Assembly (NCBI GenBank): GCA_045587385.1 | Contig: JAZNCE010000147.1 | Span: forward strand, 1 to 64,000 | From: SVQP01 sp045587385 | GTDB taxonomy: Bacteria; Bacillota; Clostridia; Oscillospirales; CAG-272 | DNA: 64,000 bases | Direction: 5' to 3' | Shown: positions 1-8,344 of the stretch, one piece after another | How the letters are laid out: each line of letters begins with the position of its first letter | Numbering within the stretch: position 1 is the stretch's first letter | Translations under genes and position numbers: made by a program | Notes under the pieces: generated by a model | Seen by the model: the letters and a program-made list of their open reading frames with translations, nothing else | Database searches by the model: none | What the model was told of the DNA's origin: nothing

Positions 1-1043
1 GCAAGCTGCCAGTTGCCGTCGCAAACAAGGTCAAACTGGATGTTGTCGCCCTGACCGGAGGGGCCTGCGCCGGAGCCTACAAAGATTTCAGCCTTTGCAG
101 CGTTGGTAGCAGTGGTTCTGTACTTGATAGCAACGTAGTTAGCAGAGATAGCCTTGCCGTTGATCATGGGCAGAGTGTACCAGGGGTCGCTGCCGTTGGT
201 GGTAACGGAAATGTAGGTACCGTCAGCAGCGGTGGTAACAGTGTCGATGCAGCTGTTGCCGGGCAGAGAGTCAGCCATGTCAACAGCGGGAACGATGGTA
301 GCGATGTTAGCAAAGAATGCATCGGTAGCATACTTAGCGGTGTTGTAGAAGCCTACGTACTTCAGATCGAGGTAGTCACCCTCTGCGCCCTGATCGGTGA
401 AGAAGTCAAGACGAGCATAGTTGACGTTACCATCGGTGATAGCGGTCAGACCTTCCATGTTAGCAAGGTCAAGTACCAGAATGTTCCACTGCTCGTTGCC
501 GTTCCAGGAGAACAGGGGGTTGTCACCCTGTGCGTTAGGACCTGCACCGGAGCCGATAAAGATCTGGCCCTGTCTGGTGGTGTTGGTACGGTAAACGAAA
601 GCCATGTACTGGGGCTGTACGCCTGCAGCATTCAGGAACTGGAAGAAGGGGTCGCCGCCGGTAGCGGTCAGACGAACGTAGCCTTCCTCTTCGTTGAGCT
701 CAGCGGTCAGCATGTTACCTGCAGCAGCCTTTTCTGCAAGACCTGCAGCATCCATGAACCAGGTAGGCTCAGCGGGATCGGGAGCTTCGGTAGTGGTCTC
801 TTCTTCAGTGGTGGTCTCGGTGGTGGGAGCCTGAGTGGTCTCCTCGGTGGTGGGAGCCTGGGTGGTCTCCTCGGTGGTGGGATCCTGAGTCTCGGTAGTG
901 GGAGCCTCAGTTTCACCCTGAGTGGGGGCTTCGGTGGAACCTGCGGTGGTTTCGTCTACAGGAGGTTCGGGCTCGTTGTTACAAGCGACGAACATTACTG
1001 CGAGAACCATGCAAAGTGCCAACAAAACGAGTAACTTTTTCAT
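1..1043 (-). CDS. Stalked lipoprotein with repeated beta-rich modules, 3' end cut off by window
   Basis: The reading frame starts at the ATG complementary to 1041-1043 and stays open to the left edge, giving 347 residues of a longer protein. The N-terminus is a lipoprotein signal with lipobox VAC and Cys21. Residues about 25-90 form a stalk of APTTEETT-type repeats. After it comes a roughly 120-residue module containing YMAFVYRT, IFIGSGAGP, NILVLDLAN and LKYVGFYN, and a second module starts near residue 245 (VAIKYRT, IFVGSGAGP). The protein is a close paralogue of the gene at 1291-3669: the first 30 codons are almost identical, while the stalk differs in repeat number. It is probably an outer-surface lipoprotein that binds a ligand such as a glycan, but that function is inferred only from the repeated all-beta look. 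No enzyme motif is visible. Confidence 0.88.
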   Translation of the reverse strand, partial: MKKLLVLLALCMVLAVMFVACNNEPEPPVDETTAGSTEAPTQGETEAPTTETQDPTTEETTQAPTTEETTQAPTTETTTEEETTTEAPDPAEPTWFMDAAGLAEKAAAGNMLTAELNEEEGYVRLTATGGDPFFQFLNAAGVQPQYMAFVYRTNTTRQGQIFIGSGAGPNAQGDNPLFSWNGNEQWNILVLDLANMEGLTAITDGNVNYARLDFFTDQGAEGDYLDLKYVGFYNTAKYATDAFFANIATIVPAVDMADSLPGNSCIDTVTTAADGTYISVTTNGSDPWYTLPMINGKAISANYVAIKYRTTATNAAKAEIFVGSGAGPSGQGDNIQFDLVCDGNWQL

Positions 1044-1095
1044 GATACAGCTTCCTTTCACAAAATTTTTTTACGGACCTGAAAGAGTCATCTAT

Positions 1096-1124
1096 ATATT
1101 ACCATATTAATTCCGAAAAATCAA
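1096..1124 (-). promoter_or_regulatory. Sigma-A-type promoter of the partial lipoprotein
   Basis: On the minus strand TTGATT (1119-1124) is followed by a 17 bp spacer and TAATAT (1096-1101), about 50 bp before the start codon. Confidence 0.5.
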
Positions 1125-1219
1125 TCATTTTTTGCAAGTAACAAGGTAAAACATAGTAAATTTAGCGAAATTTATAAATTTATTTTTTTATAATTGTATA
1201 TTATGACCAAGCCATGCGC

Positions 1220-1250
1220 AAAAAAGCAGCCGCCCATGTGGGCGGCTGCC
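1220..1250 (-). terminator. Intrinsic terminator of the 1291-3669 lipoprotein gene
   Basis: A perfect 10 bp stem (arms 1226-1235 and 1240-1249, loop ATGT) is followed on the minus strand by six T residues (1220-1225). It lies 40 bp after the stop of the upstream lipoprotein and separates the two paralogues into independent units. Confidence 0.9.
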
Positions 1251-1290
1251 AAAATACTTGGTATTTTAATTTGTTTCAGTTTTCAAGCAA

Positions 1291-3669
1291 TCAGATTCTT
1301 GCTACGAAAACGTCAACGTCAACGGTGCCCTCGCCGCCTTCAGCCATGAAGATGTTAGCGGTAGCAACGATAACGGTGATGGTCTGGCCTGCCTCGAGAT
1401 CAAGGGCCAGGGGCAGCTCTTCTACCATGCCGTTGATGGGATCTGCATAGTAGTACAGCTCACCCTCGTCAGCGTCATCGGTGAAGGAGAATGCATAGGT
1501 GCCTGCCTCTTCAGCGGTGAAGGTCATTTCAACGCCGGGGCAGTAGTAGCCGGAAACTGCTACGGAAACAACGTTCTCACCAACTGCGAGAGCGTTACCT
1601 GCGGGCTCGTCGTTGCCTGCATTGGGATCTTCAAAGGTCAGGGATGCTGCGATGTCAGCATCGGTGGTGTTGGTCAGAGTCAGCTCAATGGTGAACCAGC
1701 CGTCGGGAACGAACTGGGTAACAGTACCCTCAACAACCTCAAGGGGTGCAACGGTGCCTGCCATATCGTTAGCAACAACGGTCAGACCGTTAGCGTTAGT
1801 TACGATGAGGTTCATGCCAACAGCGTTACGGATGAAGAACTTAACGGTCTCGCCTGCGGGAACGGTTACGTCACCGTTGGTGCCGTCGTAGTAGATGGTC
1901 TCGATCTCTTCTTCGGGCTCAACATAGTTGGGATCGTAGGTGAAGGTGATCTCGTTGATGAGCATGAAGGTGCCGGGCAGAGTGTCGTAGGTTACATATA
2001 CGGGACCTTCGTAGTCAACCTCAGAGAGGTCGATAACCAGAGCCTTGAGGTTCCAGCCGAGATCAACGTAAGTAGCGGAAGCGATGATGTCTTCCTCTGC
2101 GGGAGAGTTGGTGCCGTTGGTGTCAACCTTAGAAAGGATGATGCGGTTAGCAGTAGCGTTGTTGTAGTGACCGATGGTAATGTCAGAGCCGTCCAGACCG
2201 TAGAAAACTACGACCTTGGAGAACTCAGCGAGGTTGAGCTCGCCAACGTAAATAGCACCCTGGTGCAGCAGAGCTGCGTGCTCGACGCCTGCAGCGGTGA
2301 TCATGCCGCCCTTGTCAGTGCTGGTGGTGTCGGTCAGACCGGGAGCGTGACCGGAAACGGTCCAGTTCTCCTGGGGAACGTTGAGAGTGTTGACGTAAAC
2401 GTCAGCAAGAGTAGCGTCGTAAGCGAGAGCGTCAGCCTCGGAAGCGAACAGGCCGATGTAAGCCATGTCGATTACAGCGGTTTCAGTATTGCCAACGTAG
2501 GGGTCCCAACGCAGGAAGTTGACAACGCCGTCAACAACTGCGGGAGTGTTAGCAAGGTCAATAACGATCAGGTGCCATTTGCCGTCGGTTACCAGATCAA
2601 ATGCATAGTTATCGGTGCCGCCTGCAGGGCCTGCGCCGGAGCCAACGAAGATCTCGCTGCGTGCGCCTTCAGTGCTGGTGCGGTACTTAATAGCAACATA
2701 GTTTGCTACGACGCCCTTACCGTTGAGCATAGGCAGCTGATAGAAGGGGTCGTGGTGGGGGTCACCGTTGATGTTGGAGGTGGTGATGGTGATGTAGGTA
2801 CCGTCAGCACTCATCTCAGCAGAAACGATGTCGGGAGAACCGGGGATAGAGGATGCCATGTCGGCAGAGGGAACGATGGTAGCGATGTTAGCAAAGAAAG
2901 CATCGGTAGCATACTTAGCGGTGTTGTAGAAGCCGATGTAAGCAAGGTCAAGAGCGCCTTCGGTTGCACCTCTGAAGGGGTCAAGACGGAAGTAGCCAAC
3001 GTTGCCGTCGGTGATGTTGGTAGAAGAGCAGTTAGCAAGGTCAACTACCAGGATGTGCCAGTTGCCATCGTTGTTCCAGTCAAGTACAACGTGGTCGTTG
3101 GTGCCGTTAGGACCATTGGAGGTACCGATGAACATTTCAGCATCAAGCTCAGCGGTGGTTCTGTAAACGAAAGCGAGGTACTGAGGTACTACGCCGATGT
3201 TAGAGCCAACGGTGAACTGAGGGTCACCGGAGTTAACGGTAATGCGAACAAACTCAAAACCGTCTTCGGTTACAACCTCTGCGCCTGCAATGCCTGCGCC
3301 TGCAGTAGCAACACCTGCCAGATCAGCTGCGCCTGCAAAGAATACGGGATCTGCAGGATCGGGAGCTTCGGTAGTGGTCTCTTCTTCAGTGGTGGTTTCG
3401 GTGGTGGGAGCCTGAGTCTCGGTAGTGGGAACCTCAGTGGTCTCCTCGGTGGTGGGAGCCTGAGTCTCGGTAGTGGGAGCCTCAGTGGTCTCCTCGGTGG
3501 TGGGATCCTGAGTCTCGGTAGTGGGAGCCTCAGTGGTGCCCTCGGTGGTGGGGGCTTCGGTGGAACCTGCGGTGGTTTCGTCTACAGGAGGTTCGGGCTC
3601 ATCGTTACAAGCAACGAACATAACTGCGAGAACCATGCAAAGTGCCAACAAAACGAGTAACTTTTTCAT
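1291..3669 (-). CDS. Stalked lipoprotein with repeated beta-rich modules (792 aa)
   Basis: The ATG at 3669 is preferred over an in-frame ATG 18 bp upstream because AAAGGA lies at the right distance and the lipoprotein signal (Cys21 after VA) begins here. A Thr/Glu/Pro stalk (about residues 28-110) leads to two copies of a roughly 120-residue module. The first carries YLAFVYRT, MFIGTSNGP and HILVVDLAN; the second carries VAIKYRT, IFVGSGAGP and HLIVIDLAN, with an aromatic-rich segment ending each copy. The C-terminal 300 residues hold further beta-rich domains without a motif I recognise. The same module signature recurs in the lipoproteins at 25637 and 26485. The gene has its own promoter and terminator. 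A ligand-binding surface role is likely, and a glycan ligand is only an inference. Confidence 0.9.
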   Translation of the reverse strand: MKKLLVLLALCMVLAVMFVACNDEPEPPVDETTAGSTEAPTTEGTTEAPTTETQDPTTEETTEAPTTETQAPTTEETTEVPTTETQAPTTETTTEEETTTEAPDPADPVFFAGAADLAGVATAGAGIAGAEVVTEDGFEFVRITVNSGDPQFTVGSNIGVVPQYLAFVYRTTAELDAEMFIGTSNGPNGTNDHVVLDWNNDGNWHILVVDLANCSSTNITDGNVGYFRLDPFRGATEGALDLAYIGFYNTAKYATDAFFANIATIVPSADMASSIPGSPDIVSAEMSADGTYITITTSNINGDPHHDPFYQLPMLNGKGVVANYVAIKYRTSTEGARSEIFVGSGAGPAGGTDNYAFDLVTDGKWHLIVIDLANTPAVVDGVVNFLRWDPYVGNTETAVIDMAYIGLFASEADALAYDATLADVYVNTLNVPQENWTVSGHAPGLTDTTSTDKGGMITAAGVEHAALLHQGAIYVGELNLAEFSKVVVFYGLDGSDITIGHYNNATANRIILSKVDTNGTNSPAEEDIIASATYVDLGWNLKALVIDLSEVDYEGPVYVTYDTLPGTFMLINEITFTYDPNYVEPEEEIETIYYDGTNGDVTVPAGETVKFFIRNAVGMNLIVTNANGLTVVANDMAGTVAPLEVVEGTVTQFVPDGWFTIELTLTNTTDADIAASLTFEDPNAGNDEPAGNALAVGENVVSVAVSGYYCPGVEMTFTAEEAGTYAFSFTDDADEGELYYYADPINGMVEELPLALDLEAGQTITVIVATANIFMAEGGEGTVDVDVFVARI
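3366..3600 (-). repeat. In-gene degenerate tandem repeat encoding the Thr/Glu/Pro stalk
   Basis: Short repeats of the type GGTGGGAGCCTGAG (plus-strand view) encode APTTE(E/T)TTE units. The partial paralogue has a shorter run at about 775-955, so the unit number has changed since duplication. Confidence 0.8.
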
Positions 3670-3725
3670 GTTACAGTTTCCTTTCATGAATTTTATTTTT
3701 TAGCCTAAGAAAATAGGTATATTAA

Positions 3726-3754
3726 ATGATAGCACAAACACTTTTCTTTTTCAA
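3726..3754 (-). promoter_or_regulatory. Sigma-A-type promoter of the 1291-3669 lipoprotein gene
   Basis: TTGAAA (3749-3754), a 17 bp spacer and TATCAT (3726-3731) on the minus strand, 57 bp before the start codon. Confidence 0.55.
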
Positions 3755-3784
3755 GCAAAATATAAATAAATATTATCAAAAATA

Positions 3785-3824
3785 AAAAATTCAGCATTTT
3801 GAACATAAATAGCGCTGAATTTTT
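3785..3824 (-). terminator. Terminator downstream of glnA
   Basis: An 11 bp AT-rich stem (3785-3795 with 3814-3824) ends in an A-run on one side and a T-run on the other, so it could act in both directions. It follows glnA. A second inverted repeat, GGGGTACG with CGTACCCC (3846-3853 and 3871-3878), lies closer to the glnA stop but lacks a T-tract. Confidence 0.65.
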
Positions 3825-3899
3825 ATTCACTATTACCAATTAGGGGGGGTACGCTTCCTCTTGACGGCAACGTACCCCTATATAACATTGTAACCGTTT

Positions 3900-5984
3900 T
3901 TATTGCTTATACGTCATCTCACCGTAGGTGGGAACGGGCCAGAGCGCGGAGGGCATGAGCGTTTCCATGGCATCCACGGGAGCACGGAGCGCCTGCATGG
4001 CGGGTACGACGCGATCTGCAAACGCACGCGCAACGGCGAGGTGATCACCCTGCGAAATAGCGTCCTTATCCGCCTTTTTCAATACCTCCAGTGCGGCGTA
4101 CGCCTGCTCGTTATACGAGCTGAGCTTGGACAAAACGTCCTTTTCCACACCGATCGAGCCGGGACCCAGCACCTCGCGCTTTTGGTTTGCGGTGGTGGCA
4201 AGACGACACATATACTCTTCCACGGCGGGAATGTACTCGCGCGACGCCATGACGATCATGGTCTGCGCTTCGATATTGATGATCTTGGCGTAATTTTCCA
4301 GCAAAATGTCCTGTCTGGATGCAAGCTCGGTGCGGTTCATGACGCCGAACTTTTCAAACAGCTCGACGTTTTCCTCGTCGGTCATGTGCGGATACGCGTC
4401 CACGGAGCGGCGGTAATTGCAAAGACCGCGGCTTTCCGCCTCGATCTCCCATTCGCGGGAATAACCGTTGCCGCTGAACAGAATGCGCTCGTGCTTGGTA
4501 AACACCTCGCGCAGAAGCTCGTGCAGCTCGGCATCAAAATCCGCAGCGTTTTCAAGTCTGTCCGCATACTCGCAAAAGCTCTTTGCCACGGCGGTATTGA
4601 GCACGATGTTGGGCATGGCGATATTCTGTGCCGCGCCGGGCATACGGAACTCAAATTTCTTGCCCGTGAAGGCAAAGGGAGAGGTACGGTTGCGGTCGGT
4701 GGTATCTCTGCGGAAGGTGGGAATGGAGGGAACGCCCAAATTCATGGTGGCGCGTCTTGCACCCGCGTAGGACTCTCCGTGAATGAGAGAGTGAATGACC
4801 AGCTCGAGCTCCTCACCGACAAAGACCGAGATAATGGCGGGAGGTGCTTCGTCCGCGCCCAGACGCGAATCGTTGCCTGCGGTGGCGATAGACAGACGCA
4901 AAAGCCCCTGATAATCGTCCACAGCCTGCAAAACAGCCGCCAAAATCAGCAAAAACTGCATATTTTCACCGGGCTTTTTACCGGGATCGGTCAGATTCTT
5001 GCCCGTATCGGTGGCAAGCGCCCAGTTATTGTGCTTACCCGAGCCGCTGACGCCCTGATAGGGCTTTTCGTGCAACAGGCAAACCAGCCCGTGACGCTCC
5101 GCCACGCGCTTCATGTACTCCATGGTCAGCATATTCTGATCGACAGCCACGTTTGCGGTGGTATAGATGGGTGCAAGCTCGTGCTGCGAGGGGGCAGCCT
5201 CGTTGTGCTTGGTCTTGGCGTTGATGCCCAGCGCCCACAATTCTCTGTCCAGCTCTGCCATAAAGGCGGAAACGCCGGTTTTCAAGGGACCGAAATAATG
5301 GTCTTCCATTTCCTGACCCTTGGGTGCGGGTGCACCAAAGAGGGTTCTGCCGCAATAGGAAAGGTCCTTGCGGCGGTCAAAATAGCCTTTTTTGACAAGG
5401 AAATACTCCTGCTCCGCACCCACCGTGGCGCAAACGCGGGTGGTGGTATTGTCGCCAAACAGGCGCAGAATACGCAGCCCCTGCACGTTGAGCGCAGCCA
5501 TAGAGCGCAAAAGCGGGGTTTTGGTGTCCAACGCCTCGCCCGTATAGGAGCAAAAGGCGGTGGGGATATACAGCGTGCCGTCCTTGACGAAGGCATAGGA
5601 AGCGGGATCCCACGCGGTATACCCTCTTGCCTCAAAAGTGGCGCGCAAGCCGCCCGAGGGGAAGGAGGAGGCGTCGGATTCGCCCTTGATCAGCTCTTTG
5701 CCCGAAAATTCCATAATGACCTTATCGCCCAAGGGGGAGATAAAGGCATCGTGCTTTTCGGCAGTTACGCCCGAGAGGGGCTGAAACCAATGGGTGAAGT
5801 GGGTAGCTCCCTTTTCAATTGCCCAGTCCTTCATGGCGGTCGCAACGGTACCTGCGATAGCAGGATCGATGACGCCGCCTGTCGCGATGGTGTTGGTCAG
5901 GGATTTGTAGACGTCTTTGGGAAGCTTTTGGCGCATCACGTCGTCATTAAAGACGCGTGAGCCGTAGAGTTCGGGTACGTTCAT
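3900..5984 (-). CDS. glnA: Glutamine synthetase type III (GSIII)
   Basis: Makes glutamine from glutamate, ammonia and ATP in the cytoplasm. The 694-residue length and the segments NEAAPSQHELAPIY, GSGKHNNWALAT and NRTSPFAFTGKKFEFRMPG identify the large type III enzyme rather than the ~450-residue type I. I chose the ATG at 5984 (MNVPELYGS) because AAAGGA lies 8 bp upstream; a longer frame to 6038 has no such site and would add a non-conserved tail. The gene stands alone between an inverted-repeat element upstream and a terminator downstream. No clear promoter can be read in the repeat-filled upstream gap. The symbol glnN is also used for this type. Confidence 0.97.
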   Translation of the reverse strand: MNVPELYGSRVFNDDVMRQKLPKDVYKSLTNTIATGGVIDPAIAGTVATAMKDWAIEKGATHFTHWFQPLSGVTAEKHDAFISPLGDKVIMEFSGKELIKGESDASSFPSGGLRATFEARGYTAWDPASYAFVKDGTLYIPTAFCSYTGEALDTKTPLLRSMAALNVQGLRILRLFGDNTTTRVCATVGAEQEYFLVKKGYFDRRKDLSYCGRTLFGAPAPKGQEMEDHYFGPLKTGVSAFMAELDRELWALGINAKTKHNEAAPSQHELAPIYTTANVAVDQNMLTMEYMKRVAERHGLVCLLHEKPYQGVSGSGKHNNWALATDTGKNLTDPGKKPGENMQFLLILAAVLQAVDDYQGLLRLSIATAGNDSRLGADEAPPAIISVFVGEELELVIHSLIHGESYAGARRATMNLGVPSIPTFRRDTTDRNRTSPFAFTGKKFEFRMPGAAQNIAMPNIVLNTAVAKSFCEYADRLENAADFDAELHELLREVFTKHERILFSGNGYSREWEIEAESRGLCNYRRSVDAYPHMTDEENVELFEKFGVMNRTELASRQDILLENYAKIINIEAQTMIVMASREYIPAVEEYMCRLATTANQKREVLGPGSIGVEKDVLSKLSSYNEQAYAALEVLKKADKDAISQGDHLAVARAFADRVVPAMQALRAPVDAMETLMPSALWPVPTYGEMTYKQ

Positions 5985-6012
5985 AGTTTTATCCTTTAGT
6001 TGAGTTAAATAG

Positions 6013-6385
6013 GATGAAAGTTTTTGATCGAGCGTCACCCTTGGACGCTCTCATTTTGAAAGTTTTTGAGTCGCTTTTTTCAAAAAGCGACCGGGGTCTT
6101 GGGGCAGCGCCCCGAGTCGCGCCCGCAGGCGCGAAATATTCGCCGTTTTTGGTTCTTTTTGCGGCAATTTTGCCAAAAAGAACGGAGAAAAGCTACTCAG
6201 TGTAAAAAACGAGCGGTTGTTTGGGTGAAAAGTGAGAAAATCGTTTCCGTTCTTTTTGACACCGCGGGCGCAAAAAGAACCAAAAACGCCGTTTAAGAGA
6301 GTTTCGCCTCTGCGGAGGCGACTTGGGGCGCTGCCCCAAGACCCCGGTCGCTTTTTGCAAAAAGCGACGCAAAAACTCTCGTGAA
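6013..6385. repeat. Dispersed inverted-repeat element, two facing arms of about 150 bp
   Basis: Fills most of the 418 bp gap between glnA and rarA. The left arm (6013-6190) and the reverse complement of the right arm (6240-6385) share the same order of parts: AGTTTTTG, a GTCGC(T)n hairpin, GGGGTCTTGGGGC followed by a GCCCC partner, a GC-rich hairpin, and CGTTTTTGGTTCTTTTTGC ending in CAAAAAGAACGGA. The same arm occurs at 15805-15956 (single) and 21588-21930 (paired). No coding region is convincing inside it. Confidence 0.85.
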
Positions 6386-6402
6386 TAGGTCGTCCGCGTG
6401 GG

Positions 6403-7620
6403 TCAATTCCCCTTGATCTTCTTCCAATACTCCGCTGCCGCTTGTTCGGTCTTATTCTCGGCGGGAATATAATATTTCTTGTCCTTCAGATCATTCGGCA
6501 AATACTGCTGCCGCACGTAATGGCCCGGGAAATCGTGCGGATACTGATATCCTTTATTCAAGGGGCTTTGCAAATGCTCGGGAATGTCCGTTCCCCTGCC
6601 CGCCTTGACGTCCTCAAGCGCCATATCCAACGCAATATGCGTGGAATTGGACTTGGGCGAGGTCGCCAATATGATCGCCGCATTTCCCAAGGGGATTCTC
6701 GCCTCGGGCATGCCCAGCTCCTTTGCCGATTCACAGCACGCGCGCGTAATTGCCGCCGCCATGGGGTATGCCGCGCCGATATCCTCGCTTGCAATGACCT
6801 GCAATCTCCTGCAAACCGAGATCAGCTCGCCCGATTCCAGCAATTTTGCGGTATAAAACGCCGCTGCATCGGGATCCGACCCGCGAATAGACTTCTGCAG
6901 GCAGGACAACAGATCGTAATGCGCGTCGTCACCGTAATTGCCGATGCCGCTCTTGAATGCGTCCGCATGCTCGCGCAAAATCTCCTCGTCAGCCGAGAAA
7001 AATGCGTTTTCAAACAGACCGATCGCGCGTCTGACGTCACCGCCCGCCGCCTTTGCGACGTAGCAAAGCAGCTCGTCCGATACCGTTTTCTGCGTGCCGT
7101 GCTCGCGATTGAGGTAATCCAGCGCCCTTTTGAGCATTTTTGCACCGCTTTCGGGCGGTACAGGCTTGAATTCAAACAGCGAAGAACGCGAAATGATTGC
7201 GTTATAAACGTAAAAATGGGGATTTTCGGTGGTGGACGCGATCAGCGTGATGCGTCCGTCCTCCATATATTCCAGCAGCGTTTGCTGCTGCTTTCTGTTA
7301 AAATACTGGATCTCGTCCAGGTACAGAAGAATACCTCCCGCGCCGAACACGTTGTTGGTTTCGGCTATGATATCCTTAATGTCCTGCGTTGAGGCGTGCG
7401 TGGCGTTGAGCTTGCGGAATTGCATGCCCGATGCTGCCGCGATTGCAGAGGCTGCGGTGGTCTTTCCCGTGCCGGGAGGGCCGAAAAAGATCATGTTCGT
7501 GATCCTTCCGCCTGCCATCATGCGCCGTATGACGCCCCTATCGCCGAACAAATGTTCTTGTCCGACGATCTCATCCAGCGTCTGTGGGCGGAGAATGTCC
7601 GCCAGCTGCATATTTCTCAT
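6403..7620 (-). CDS. rarA: Replication-associated recombination AAA+ ATPase RarA (MgsA)
   Basis: A 405-residue clamp-loader-like ATPase of the RarA/MgsA/WRNIP1 family, which acts at stalled replication forks. Visible motifs are the N-terminal LADILRPQTLDEIVGQEHL, Walker A GPPGTGKTT near residue 47, Walker B LLYLDEIQ, a sensor-1-like IASTTENPHF, and the family C-terminal stretch with PLNKGYQYPHDF. Length is typical (about 420). The start overlaps the stop of the upstream hydrolase gene (ATGA, 7617-7620), so the two are probably translationally coupled. Confidence 0.96.
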   Translation of the reverse strand: MRNMQLADILRPQTLDEIVGQEHLFGDRGVIRRMMAGGRITNMIFFGPPGTGKTTAASAIAAASGMQFRKLNATHASTQDIKDIIAETNNVFGAGGILLYLDEIQYFNRKQQQTLLEYMEDGRITLIASTTENPHFYVYNAIISRSSLFEFKPVPPESGAKMLKRALDYLNREHGTQKTVSDELLCYVAKAAGGDVRRAIGLFENAFFSADEEILREHADAFKSGIGNYGDDAHYDLLSCLQKSIRGSDPDAAAFYTAKLLESGELISVCRRLQVIASEDIGAAYPMAAAITRACCESAKELGMPEARIPLGNAAIILATSPKSNSTHIALDMALEDVKAGRGTDIPEHLQSPLNKGYQYPHDFPGHYVRQQYLPNDLKDKKYYIPAENKTEQAAAEYWKKIKGN

Positions 7621-8312
7621 GATTCTTTGCCTCTTGCGGCGTCCACAAACGCACGAAATACCCTGCGCATGCCCTCGTCATGCTCTCTGAAGATCTCGGG
7701 ATGCCATTGCACCGCAAGGAAAAACGGATGATTTGGCATATGCACTGCCTCAATGTATCCGTCCTCGCTGACGCCGTCAATTTCCAGCGTGGGAGCGAGA
7801 TCCTTGATGTTTTGGTGGTGGAAGGAGTTGACAAAGATGCGCTCCTTTTCCACAAATCCGTGCAGCATGCTTCCCTTTTTGACAATGACGGGCTGCTCTG
7901 TGACCGTGCCGGGCGTGGGGGTCTGTCTGTGCCCGTCGATATGCTGGTACAGCGTGCCGCCCTCGGCGACGTTGAGCACCTGAATGCCGCGGCAAATGCC
8001 CAAAATCGGCTTTCCGGTAGCCTTTACGTGCTTGTAAAGCCCCAATTCAAAGCGGTCGCGGTCGGCATCGATCTCCACGTTGTCAAACTTGACCTCTTCG
8101 CCGTAGCGCGCGGGATCCATGTCGTCACCGCCCGCGAATACAAAGCCGTCAAAGACCTCTGCGTATTCTGCAAGCTTGTCCTCGTCCTCCGTATACGCCA
8201 AAAGCACGCTGACAGCCCCCGCTTCCCAAACGGAATTGAGGTAATTCTGGCTCATGGCGAGCTTTCCGTCGGCTGTTTTGGAGCTTGTGATACCGATCAA
8301 GGGTCTTTTCAT
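7617..8312 (-). CDS. Class I glutamine amidotransferase-like hydrolase (PuuD/peptidase C26 family)
   Basis: A 231-residue protein of the gamma-glutamyl-gamma-aminobutyrate hydrolase family. The nucleophile elbow GICRGIQVLN carries the catalytic Cys and QWHPE carries the His/Glu dyad; FVFAGGDDMDPARYGE is typical of the family. It would hydrolyse gamma-glutamyl amides, but the physiological substrate cannot be assigned because no putrescine or glutamate-amide pathway gene is nearby. The ATG at 8312 has AAAGGAG upstream. It sits between a membrane protein gene (32 bp) and rarA (overlap). Confidence 0.9.
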   Translation of the reverse strand: MKRPLIGITSSKTADGKLAMSQNYLNSVWEAGAVSVLLAYTEDEDKLAEYAEVFDGFVFAGGDDMDPARYGEEVKFDNVEIDADRDRFELGLYKHVKATGKPILGICRGIQVLNVAEGGTLYQHIDGHRQTPTPGTVTEQPVIVKKGSMLHGFVEKERIFVNSFHHQNIKDLAPTLEIDGVSEDGYIEAVHMPNHPFFLAVQWHPEIFREHDEGMRRVFRAFVDAARGKES

Positions 8313-8344
8313 GGTGATCTCCTTTGCGTTTTACAAAAATTCTG

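Noticed and set aside
2167..3660. 497-codon open frame on the plus strand
   Set aside because: It is antisense to the stalked lipoprotein gene, has low-complexity Gly/Ser/Val content produced by the repeat tract, and has no ribosome site or protein family signature.
3903..5960. 685-codon open frame opposite glnA
   Set aside because: Antisense shadow of a clearly conserved glutamine synthetase; the encoded sequence looks like a reversed-frame artefact.
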